DNA of 7,813 nucleotides from NCBI GenBank assembly GCA_021414045.1, contig JAIOPF010000168.1:1-7813 (forward strand), given 5' to 3'. The notes below the pieces were generated by a model. The model was given only the letters and a program-made list of their open reading frames with translations, was not told the DNA's origin and made no database searches. Positions 1 through 5,509 of this stretch are shown here, one piece after another (positions within the stretch are counted from its first letter, which is position 1; the number at the start of each line of letters is the position of its first letter). The translations under genes and the position numbers were made by a program. This DNA is from Deltaproteobacteria bacterium. GTDB taxonomy: Bacteria; UBA10199; DSSB01.

Positions 1-1474
1 AGCGCTGTTGAACGGGATATTGGCGCTGAAACACCGGCAAGGTTTGGCTCTTGAGAGTGTCGTAAGAAAGCTCGAAGGGCGGTAGCTTCTTTTCTCCGGT
101 GTAGAGGTAATTCGCCTCCTCGATCACCTGATTCGCCGAAATAATACCCCCATGGCCTTCCAAGTCCCGCAGGATCTCGTTCTCCAGTTTGTCCAAAATC
201 AAGAGGTCGTCGTAGTCGATTTCGCCGCGGTCCTTTTTAAGCAGCTCGACTTCCGCGATGGGGATGCCCAGCAGTTCGCGCTCCACGGCCCGGATATTTT
301 CCTGGAGGCCGGATTTTTTCGGAAAATAGCTGGTGGCATCGGTGTTCAGGGGAATTTTAGGGAAAAACCAGATGCTGGATGGAATCAAAAGGAGAGAAAG
401 GAGCACGATAATGCGGCGGCTCCAGGTATTGTAAAACAGCGAAGCCGGTACCCAGGCCAGGAGGTTCTTCGGCTCCTTCTCGATCCTCCATGGAAACAGC
501 GAATAAGCCCAGAGGAAGGTCAGCCCTGAAGAGAGGAGGATGGAGAGAAAAGACAGAACGCCGAATTCGCGGATCGCCGGAATATCGCTCAAAGCCAGGC
601 TGCCGAAGCCGATGGCCGTGGTCGAAACCATGAGCAGAAAGGGAATTTTCTTTTCCCGCAGGGCTCGCCTCATGGAGCCGTATTCGAGGAAGGCGAAGTA
701 AAAATGAAAAGCCAGGCTCAAATTCAACACGAAAATCAGCAATGGAACGATGGAAGTCACCATGTTCATCGAGGAATAAATCTGCCGGGTGAAGGCCAAA
801 GTGAGACTCAGCGAACCCAGCGCGGGAATGAATAAAATGAGGGAAGAAAGAAAATCCCTCGTGAACAAAAGCGTCGCCAGGAAAACCACCGCGAACAGGA
901 TGGGAAAGAGCTTGGTCTTGATGTCGCCGGAATATTGGTCGAGCAGATAGTTGATGTAAGGCAGCCCGGCGATCTGCACTTTTTGCCCGCTGAAAAACGG
1001 CTGGGCCTGCAACTGCGAAATAAAAGACTGAATTTCTTTCGGGCTGACGTCTTCCTTGAACACCGACAAGAATACCAAATAATCGGGCCCGACGAACTTC
1101 AAGTGAAGGTCGGGCTTGTTCCTGATGAATTCTTGGACCGAGGAAAGTTCGTCCTTCTTGACCGCCAACTTGTAGACGTCAAAAAAGCCCAACACCTCTA
1201 CCTCGGGAAATTTTTCCCTCAGGTTACGAAGCGCCGTTTCGAAATCCTGATACCCGGCTTCGGTCAAGCCCTTGGGAAAATTCGTTTTCACCAAGATGGT
1301 TTTTTGTTCTTTAAAAGTATTCAGGAATTGCCGGTAATCTTTCAGGCCCTTTCCGGAGAAGAACAGCGTTTCCATGTTTCGGTGCTCCAAACCTCTCATG
1401 AAGAACAGAGCGAAGACCTGGAAAATCAGGTAAATAAATACGCCTAGCCAATGGATTTTTTTGTTTTTATTCAT
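1..1474 (-). CDS. RND-superfamily exporter, MMPL/COG1033-like, N-terminal part (truncated by window edge)
   Basis: The reverse strand is open from an ATG at 1474 to the window edge (491 codons). An in-frame TGA at 1489-1487 excludes an earlier start, although no clear Shine-Dalgarno is visible. Layout: TM1 about residues 8-26; a periplasmic domain about 28-185; then a sterol-sensing-like bundle of five membrane segments (about 187-206, 209-229, 237-263, 279-297, 303-328). That bundle contains AGLPYINYLL before TM2 and TAIGFGSLALS...IREFG, both hallmarks of COG1033 exporters. TM7 lies at about 352-371, followed by the start of the second periplasmic domain (LNTDATSYFPKKSG). The remaining half is outside the window. 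Such proteins sit in the inner membrane and move lipids or other hydrophobic compounds using the proton gradient; the substrate here is unknown. The TM4 aspartate usual in this family (SDAIH) appears as Leu254 (LSLAFHFY). Family assignment is strong, substrate open. It is divergent from the YceI gene. Confidence 0.88.
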   Translation of the reverse strand, partial: MNKNKKIHWLGVFIYLIFQVFALFFMRGLEHRNMETLFFSGKGLKDYRQFLNTFKEQKTILVKTNFPKGLTEAGYQDFETALRNLREKFPEVEVLGFFDVYKLAVKKDELSSVQEFIRNKPDLHLKFVGPDYLVFLSVFKEDVSPKEIQSFISQLQAQPFFSGQKVQIAGLPYINYLLDQYSGDIKTKLFPILFAVVFLATLLFTRDFLSSLILFIPALGSLSLTLAFTRQIYSSMNMVTSIVPLLIFVLNLSLAFHFYFAFLEYGSMRRALREKKIPFLLMVSTTAIGFGSLALSDIPAIREFGVLSFLSILLSSGLTFLWAYSLFPWRIEKEPKNLLAWVPASLFYNTWSRRIIVLLSLLLIPSSIWFFPKIPLNTDATSYFPKKSGLQENIRAVERELLGIPIAEVELLKKDRGEIDYDDLLILDKLENEILRDLEGHGGIISANQVIEEANYLYTGEKKLPPFELSYDTLKSQTLPVFQRQYPVQQR

Positions 1475-1582
1475 GGAAAAGCATGGTCAAGTTATCGTGT
1501 ACTAACGCTTCACGCCAAGCCCCGTTCTTGATTTCTGTCAATGTGTTCAAATATTTCCTAGGCTCGAATCATGGAGATCGCG
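1475..1582. promoter_or_regulatory. Divergent intergenic region between RND exporter and YceI gene
   Basis: About 100 nt separate two outward-facing genes, so promoters for both should lie here. On the plus strand, TTGATT (1528-1533) and AATATT (1550-1555) are 16 nt apart, each matching the sigma70 consensus at 4 of 6 positions. On the minus strand, TTGGCG (complement of 1513-1518) and GATAAC (complement of 1491-1496) are 16 nt apart, also 4 of 6 each. A perfect TTGACA (complement of 1536-1541) has no good -10 at the right distance. These are weak matches. No convincing operator or terminator is visible. Confidence 0.3.
1573..1576 (+). promoter_or_regulatory. Ribosome binding site deciding the YceI start
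   Basis: GGAG with a 6-nt spacer to the ATG at 1583. The alternative ATG at 1571 has only a weak AGG at 1560-1562 ahead of it. The site favours the second methionine as the true start. Confidence 0.6.
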
Positions 1583-2227
1583 ATGCATGCAAACCTCAAG
1601 GTTTTCGGAAGTTCTATCGTTCTACTTTTCTTGAGTTGTTTCTCCATGATTTCGCCGGCCTTGGCGCAGGATTCCATGCAACACTACCAAATTGATCCCC
1701 AAAACAGTCACTTCTTTGTTTATACCGGTTCCGGAGGAGTTTTCGGCGCCTTCGGCCATAAGCATAAAATCGCCATTCCAGGCATCACGGGTCAGGTGAA
1801 CTTCGATCCCAAGGACCCGACGAAATCCACCCTTGATCTCAAAATCGACCCGATGTCCCTGATCTTGGTGGCGGATTCCAAGGCGGAGAAAAAGGACAAG
1901 GCGGAAATCGAAACCAACATGCGGGCTAAGGTGTTGGAACCGGCGAAATTTCCCGGCATCGAGTTTCGCAGCACCCGCATTTCCGCGATATCCTCCGTGG
2001 AGGGGGAATACGATGCCGAAATCCATGGGGACTTGTCCTTCCACGGAGTCTCGCGGAATATTCCCCTGAAGGCCAAAGTCAAACTGGGAGAGGATCGGCT
2101 GACCGCCATCGGAGAATTTACCTTGAAGCAAAGCGATTACCAGATCCAACCCGTGAGCGCGGCGGGTGGGACCATCAAGGTCAAGGATGAGGTTCGTTTG
2201 ACCTTCGAAATCGCGACCCGCCCCTAA
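1583..2227 (+). CDS. YceI-family periplasmic protein (lipocalin-like, polyisoprenoid-binding fold)
   Basis: A 214-residue protein with an N-terminal signal peptide (hydrophobic core about residues 8-26, likely cleaved after ALA at 28), then a YceI domain over the rest. Seen: HYQIDPQNSHFFVY at the start of the domain, FGHKHKI near 58, PAKFPGIEFRST near 121-131, and HGDLSFHGVSRNIPL near 148-162, the family's most recognisable stretch. YceI proteins form an eight-stranded barrel, and some members bind long isoprenoid lipids such as quinones; the ligand here is unknown. Start choice: an in-frame ATG four codons earlier (1571) exists, but GGAG at 1573-1576 lies inside that extension and 6 nt before the ATG at 1583, so 1583 is preferred. 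The gene is divergent from the RND exporter and 174 nt upstream of creD. No GC-rich terminator follows it. Confidence 0.93.
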   Translation: MHANLKVFGSSIVLLFLSCFSMISPALAQDSMQHYQIDPQNSHFFVYTGSGGVFGAFGHKHKIAIPGITGQVNFDPKDPTKSTLDLKIDPMSLILVADSKAEKKDKAEIETNMRAKVLEPAKFPGIEFRSTRISAISSVEGEYDAEIHGDLSFHGVSRNIPLKAKVKLGEDRLTAIGEFTLKQSDYQIQPVSAAGGTIKVKDEVRLTFEIATRP

Positions 2228-2278
2228 TATCCTAAAAAGTTATTCATATAACATATTGATTTTATTCAATAAAATTCG
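2228..2278. other. AT-rich segment with two inverted repeats upstream of creD
   Basis: This stretch is far more AT-rich than the genes on either side. It holds a perfect inverted repeat with 8-bp arms around one central base at 2259-2275 (ATTTTATT-C-AATAAAAT), and a smaller one at 2239-2252 (GTTAT-N4-ATAAC). Neither is GC-rich or followed by a T-run typical of an intrinsic terminator. It could be an UP-element-like or bendable region for the creD promoter, or an operator. The function is inferred from position only. Confidence 0.4.
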
Positions 2279-2333
2279 TTCGTTTCTTTTTCATCAACAA
2301 TTCATCGTCCTTTAATACTCCTTTCATCGACCT
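2279..2333 (+). repeat. Five phased 11-bp direct repeats, candidate CreB (cre-tag-like) binding array
   Basis: Units begin at 2279 (TTCGT), 2290 (TTCATC), 2301 (TTCATC), 2312 (TTAATA) and 2323 (TTCATC), all exactly 11 bp apart. The units at 2301 and 2323 match at 10 of 11 positions; the unit at 2312 is degenerate. The pair at 2290/2301 reads TTCAT-N6-TTCAT. The CreB site described in E. coli is TTCAC-N6-TTCAC, with the same 11-bp period and one base difference per half-site. OmpR/PhoB-type regulators bind such direct repeats, and creB lies in this window. Binding by the local CreB is inference; the repeats themselves are seen. Confidence 0.65.
2288..2316 (+). promoter_or_regulatory. Possible core promoter of the creD-glycosidase operon
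   Basis: TTTAAT at 2311-2316 matches the sigma70 -10 at 5 of 6 positions. TTTTCA at 2288-2293, 17 nt upstream, matches the -35 at 4 of 6. The -10 coincides with the degenerate fourth unit of the 11-bp array, which could explain why that unit diverges. The two best repeat units would cover the -35 and spacer, the layout expected of an activator that compensates for a weak -35. The start of transcription would fall near 2323. Sequence match only. Confidence 0.4.
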
Positions 2334-2390
2334 CTCCGATGTTCTCCCCAAGGGAACGGCATCTCGCCTTCCCGATCGGTCGCAATCAAA

Positions 2391-2395
2391 AGGAG
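2391..2395 (+). promoter_or_regulatory. Ribosome binding site deciding the creD start
   Basis: AGGAG, 6 nt before the ATG at 2402. The longer in-frame reading from 2339 adds 21 residues with no similar site, and would place translated sequence directly beside the promoter array. The ATG at 2402 also gives a 449-residue protein, essentially the length of E. coli CreD. Confidence 0.8.
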
Positions 2396-2401
2396 AAAAT
2401 T

Positions 2402-3751
2402 ATGCAAGGTCGATTCGCCGTCTTACTGAAAGTACTCTTCATCGGCTTCATGACGCTGGTGATGTTGATTCCCACTCTCTTCATCATGAATCTGGTCAAT
2501 GAGCGTCAAGCCCGCCGCCAGGAGGCTACCGACGAGATCATGAAAGGTTGGGGCGGGCAGCAAACCCTGAGCGGTCCCGTACTCGTCGTCCCCTTCCTCG
2601 TTCAAAGCATGATCGTGAACGAAAAGGGCGAAAAAACCGCCAGGAACGAACTTCACTACTCTTACTTCCTCCCTGACAAGCTGCAGGTGCAAAGCAACCT
2701 GGAATCGCAAACGCTCTATCGAGGTATCTTCAAGGTCCCCGTCTACCAAGGAAAGGTGGAAATCGAAGGGCGATTCGTGAAGCCCGACCTCACGCCCTGG
2801 AACATCGCCGCGGAAAACATCTATTGGGACCGCGCCTTCCTCACCATGGGCGTCAGCGATCTCCGTGGATTGCGCGAAACTCCCCAGGTCCAGTGGAACC
2901 AGGCTCAGGTCAGTTTCGAACCGGGCACCAAGCAGGCTTCGCCCTTCGATTCGGCGATCCAGGCCAAGTTGCCACCCCTCGACGGAACCACCACGGCCTA
3001 TAACTTCAAGATGACGCTGCATTTGGGCGGCGGACAACACCTGGCCTTCCTTCCCCTCGGCAAGGACACCCAAGTCAAACTGAGCTCGAACTGGCCCCAC
3101 CCCAGCTTCACCGGAAACTTCCTGCCCATCAACCGCTCGGTGGACGAGAGGGGATTCCAGGCCGAGTGGAAGATCCCCGAGACCGCCCGCGCCATCCCGC
3201 AAAGCTGGATCGATTCCTCCTCGGAACTTTACCTGCCCAACTTCGCCTTCGGCGCCGACTTCATGCTGCCGGTGGACATCTACCAATTCACGACCCGGGC
3301 GGCGAAATACGCCATGCTCTTCATCCTTCTCACCTTCGTCGCCTTCTTCCTCTTCGAGATCATGAGCAAGCTGCGCATCCATCCGGTGCAATATCTCTTG
3401 GTCAGCGCCGGACTCTGCGTCTTCTACCTGCTCCTGCTTTCCCTCTCCGAGCATATCGCCTTCGCCTGGGCTTACATCGCCGCGACGGCGGGAACCGTGG
3501 GACTGATCACCGCCTATCTCATGACGGTGCTGCAAAAGAAAAGCCGGGCCCTGCTGATGGCGACCGTGCTCACGGGACTCTACGGCTATCTCTTCACGCT
3601 GCTTCGCGCCGAGGACTACGCCCTTTTGATGGGCTCGGCGGGTCTCTTCGTGATCCTGGCGGCGGTGATGTTCCTGACCCGCAAGATCAACTGGTATGAC
3701 ATCGACCAAAACAAAAACATCGTGCCGGAAGCGGCGCCGGTTGTTGCCTAA
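2402..3751 (+). CDS. creD: Cell envelope integrity protein CreD
   Basis: 449 residues, near the length of E. coli CreD (450). One membrane segment at about 8-30 is followed by a large periplasmic domain (about 31-300) and then five segments (about 302-320, 329-348, 352-376, 382-400, 406-426). Family signatures seen: QTLSGPVLVVPF (54-65), YFLPDKLQVQ near 88-97, TLYRGIFKVPVYQG near 104-117, HPVQYLLV...FYLLLLSLSEH (327-351) and an MFLTRKINWY end. CreD is an inner-membrane protein and the best-known target of the CreBC two-component system; loss or overproduction alters envelope properties and colicin or beta-lactam responses, but its biochemistry is unknown. The start is fixed by AGGAG at 2391-2395. 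The glycosidase follows 15 nt later, almost certainly in the same transcript. Unlike E. coli creABCD, this creD is on the opposite strand from creBC, with two genes between. A CreB-like repeat array precedes it. Confidence 0.95.
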   Translation: MQGRFAVLLKVLFIGFMTLVMLIPTLFIMNLVNERQARRQEATDEIMKGWGGQQTLSGPVLVVPFLVQSMIVNEKGEKTARNELHYSYFLPDKLQVQSNLESQTLYRGIFKVPVYQGKVEIEGRFVKPDLTPWNIAAENIYWDRAFLTMGVSDLRGLRETPQVQWNQAQVSFEPGTKQASPFDSAIQAKLPPLDGTTTAYNFKMTLHLGGGQHLAFLPLGKDTQVKLSSNWPHPSFTGNFLPINRSVDERGFQAEWKIPETARAIPQSWIDSSSELYLPNFAFGADFMLPVDIYQFTTRAAKYAMLFILLTFVAFFLFEIMSKLRIHPVQYLLVSAGLCVFYLLLLSLSEHIAFAWAYIAATAGTVGLITAYLMTVLQKKSRALLMATVLTGLYGYLFTLLRAEDYALLMGSAGLFVILAAVMFLTRKINWYDIDQNKNIVPEAAPVVA

Positions 3752-3753
3752 AA

Positions 3754-3758
3754 AAGGA
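3754..3758 (+). promoter_or_regulatory. Ribosome binding site of the GH3 glycosidase
   Basis: AAGGA in the 15-nt gap after the creD stop (3749-3751), 8 nt before the ATG at 3767. The tight spacing supports co-transcription with creD. Confidence 0.65.
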
Positions 3759-3766
3759 TATCCCTC

Positions 3767-5218
3767 ATGTGGAAACGCCGCCTCCTTCCTACCCTCCTCC
3801 TACTCGCTCTGACGGGTGTCGGGCTTCATGCCCGCACCCCCTACCTTCTGGCTTGGCGGGCCGCCCTCCCTTGGATTTTCCTGGGGATAGGCGGCCTGGC
3901 GGCCTGGAAGTATCGTCGACTTCGCGTCACCGCATTGCTGCTCTTGCTGGCTTCATCGATCCCCTCGGCCTTGCAGTATCGGGCCACCACCCAAAAGGAG
4001 GGCGTCCTGGTCTCAGACCCGCAAATTCTCCAAAGGCTAGGGCGTCATTTCATCGTCGGCTACCGAAACGACGCTGAAATCGAGAGCTTGGTCAAACGCG
4101 GGGCCATCGGAGGGATCTTCATTACCCAGAGGAACATCCAAGGAAAGAGCGCGGCCCAAGTGCGGGCCGAGATCGCCCATTGGCAAAATATTCAGGCCTC
4201 CCTGGGCCTGCCTCCGCTCTATATCGCGACCGATCAGGAGGGCGGGCGGGTCTCCAGGCTTTCTCCCCTGGTGCCAGCCCTGCCCTCCTTGGCGGAGTGG
4301 CGGAAGCTCCGACCGGTCTCCGAATACGCCGCCCTACAAGCCGCATCCTTGGTGGATTTGGGAGTCAACCTCAACTTCAGCCCCGTCGTGGACTTGAAGC
4401 TTCCGGGACAAGCGGACTTCTTGCAACCCCACACGCGACTTTCTGAACGAGCGCTTTCCGGAGATCCCGAGGAAGTCGCGGCGGTGGCCGCCGATTACTG
4501 CGCCGCCTTCGACCGCTTCGGCCTTCGTTGCACGCTGAAACATTTTCCCGGCTTAGGGAGGGTTCGCGCGGACACCCACCTCAGCGAGGGAGAATTGAAC
4601 GTGAGCCCGGCCCAACTGGAGAAGGAAGATTGGATCCCCTTCCGGCAAGTCCTGCAATCGACGCCGGCCTTTCTGATGATCGGGCATGTCAGGGTCCCTG
4701 AACTGGATCCCGACGCCCCGGCTTCCCTCTCGCGGCCCATCGTCCAGGGTCTCATCCGGGAAACTTGGGGTCACGAGGGCATCGTCGTCACCGACGACTT
4801 CACGATGGGCCCCATTGCCGGGCGTTCGGGCGGAGTGGGTCGCGCCGCGGTGGACGCCATCGACGCCGGCGTCGACCTCATCCTCATCTCCTACGACGGC
4901 GAACTTTATTACGAGGCCATGGCGGAGCTCTTGAGTTCCCACGCTCAAGGAAATTTGGACGTCGCGATGCTTCGGAAAAGCGATGCGAGGCTAGGGGCGG
5001 ATTTCGATAGACGTACCGGTGGGGACCAGTCCCCAGATCTCTTCGATCTCGGCGTTGCCGACCGCAATGCAGCCGTCGGTCCAATCATAAGCCCGCTGCA
5101 AGGGGCCGAGATCCGGCATGCCGTTGGGCAGACCGTGGATCATGATGGAACCGCCTGCGGACAAACCCTGCCGACCTGCGCGTTGCCGGTCCCGGGCGCT
5201 GGGATACGAGACATGTAA
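3767..5218 (+). CDS. Membrane-anchored GH3 beta-N-acetylhexosaminidase (NagZ-like), with antisense read-through tail
   Basis: A glycoside hydrolase family 3 domain spans about residues 80-410. NagZ-type signatures: ATDQEGGRVSRL (154-165); NFSPVVDL (203-210); KHFPGLGRVRADTHL (258-272), whose Asp269-His271 pair matches the NagZ catalytic Asp-His dyad; a MIGHV...PASLSRPIV region (304-326); and VVTDDFTM (340-347), with Asp343 the expected nucleophile. Leu263 replaces the His usual in KHFPGHG. Unlike cytoplasmic NagZ, it starts with three hydrophobic segments (about 5-20, 26-47, 54-70). Basic residues at WKRR and KYRRLR predict a periplasmic catalytic domain. The likely activity is release of N-acetylglucosamine from peptidoglycan fragments; a related hexosaminidase is possible. 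It sits 15 nt after creD. Family homology ends near Leu409 (4991), exactly at the stop of the convergent L,D-transpeptidase gene. The last 75 residues are antisense translation of that gene, so the natural end was probably lost or frameshifted. Confidence 0.88.
   Translation: MWKRRLLPTLLLLALTGVGLHARTPYLLAWRAALPWIFLGIGGLAAWKYRRLRVTALLLLLASSIPSALQYRATTQKEGVLVSDPQILQRLGRHFIVGYRNDAEIESLVKRGAIGGIFITQRNIQGKSAAQVRAEIAHWQNIQASLGLPPLYIATDQEGGRVSRLSPLVPALPSLAEWRKLRPVSEYAALQAASLVDLGVNLNFSPVVDLKLPGQADFLQPHTRLSERALSGDPEEVAAVAADYCAAFDRFGLRCTLKHFPGLGRVRADTHLSEGELNVSPAQLEKEDWIPFRQVLQSTPAFLMIGHVRVPELDPDAPASLSRPIVQGLIRETWGHEGIVVTDDFTMGPIAGRSGGVGRAAVDAIDAGVDLILISYDGELYYEAMAELLSSHAQGNLDVAMLRKSDARLGADFDRRTGGDQSPDLFDLGVADRNAAVGPIISPLQGAEIRHAVGQTVDHDGTACGQTLPTCALPVPGAGIRDM
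4991..5218. other. Convergent coding overlap of GH3 glycosidase and L,D-transpeptidase
   Basis: The two frames overlap by 228 nt in exact codon register: each glycosidase tail codon is the reverse complement of a transpeptidase codon. The transpeptidase stop TAG reads as CTA (Leu409) on the plus strand. The glycosidase TAA at 5216-5218 is the complement of a TTA leucine codon (Leu98) of the transpeptidase. Other plus-strand frames stop at once here (TAG at 4992-4994 and at 5008-5010). The transpeptidase side keeps its family sequence throughout, so the glycosidase tail is the accidental partner. No terminator separates the two operons. Confidence 0.8.
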
Positions 5219-5509
5219 GGCCCGGTGGTAATGCGAATTCGCATTGCGGGCGTCGATCGTATACTTCCCTTCGGGCGTCTTGTGGTCTCCTTGAACTTCC
5301 TTCGCCCCCACCGGCTCGCTTCCCAGGGAAACCTTGTAGACCTTGACCACCTTTTCGCCCTGAAAAAGGGTCATGCGCCGGTCGGCTTTTTCGACGAGAA
5401 TCTTGTCGACCTTCGGCTTCGCGGGTTTTTTCGCGAACACTGGAATGGGCAGGCAAAGAAAAAAGGCTAGCAGGAGGGATATTGTAAAATTCTTAGGTTT
5501 CGTTCTCAT
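4991..5509 (-). CDS. Secreted L,D-transpeptidase (YkuD domain, COG3034/ErfK-YafK-like)
   Basis: 172 residues: a signal peptide (core about 8-24, likely cleaved after VFA at 26) and a YkuD catalytic domain from about 35. Motifs: GDHKTPEGKYTID (74-86), SHYHRALHVSYP (92-103), IMIHGLPNG (122-130) and DWTDGCIAVGN (142-152), with Cys147 the catalytic nucleophile and His125 the conserved His-Gly. The usual SHGC[VI]R core is TDGCIAV here, a variant I associate with COG3034 proteins. Such enzymes form or cut 3-3 peptide links, or attach or release proteins on peptidoglycan, in the periplasm; they are generally insensitive to most beta-lactams apart from carbapenems. Start: the ATG at 5509 has GAGG at 5520-5517, 7 nt away. 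A TTG at 5539 would extend the reading without a better site. The gene overlaps the creC end by 17 nt, so it is likely translationally coupled, and its 3' part overlaps the glycosidase frame. Confidence 0.93.
   Translation of the reverse strand: MRTKPKNFTISLLLAFFLCLPIPVFAKKPAKPKVDKILVEKADRRMTLFQGEKVVKVYKVSLGSEPVGAKEVQGDHKTPEGKYTIDARNANSHYHRALHVSYPSARDRQRAGRQGLSAGGSIMIHGLPNGMPDLGPLQRAYDWTDGCIAVGNAEIEEIWGLVPTGTSIEIRP
5230..5245. repeat. 16-nt perfect palindrome just after the glycosidase stop
   Basis: AATGCGAATTCGCATT is its own reverse complement. It is flanked by GCCCG (5220-5224) and CGGGC (5247-5251), which could extend a hairpin through an uneven internal loop. It begins 12 nt after the glycosidase TAA but has no T-run, and it lies inside conserved transpeptidase coding sequence (RNANSHY region). 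A role in transcript ending or mRNA stability is possible; chance is also plausible. Confidence 0.4.

Noticed and set aside
935..1447. Plus-strand frames at 152-529 and 935-1447
   Set aside because: Both lie antisense to the exporter, whose motifs and membrane segments are clear on the minus strand. They show no domain or convincing ribosome site.
1483..1695. 70-codon plus-strand frame overlapping the YceI start
   Set aside because: It overlaps the YceI signal peptide in another frame, with no ribosome site and no protein-like pattern.
2228..2280. Intrinsic terminator after the YceI gene
   Set aside because: The inverted repeats are AT-rich and lack a GC stem followed by a T-run.
2339..2401. 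Upstream start for creD adding 21 residues
   Set aside because: The extension is polar and unlike the CreD N-terminus. AGGAG with ideal spacing precedes the ATG at 2402, and the shorter form matches the family length.
2423..3709. Long minus-strand open frame (428 codons) antisense to creD
   Set aside because: The translation is rich in Glu, Gly, Asp and His with no recognisable domain, and it mirrors a clear creD on the other strand. It is a shadow of codon use.
4991..5218. A novel C-terminal domain on the GH3 enzyme
   Set aside because: The 75-residue tail is the exact reverse-complement reading of conserved transpeptidase codons and ends at a TTA leucine codon of that gene, so it is better explained as read-through.
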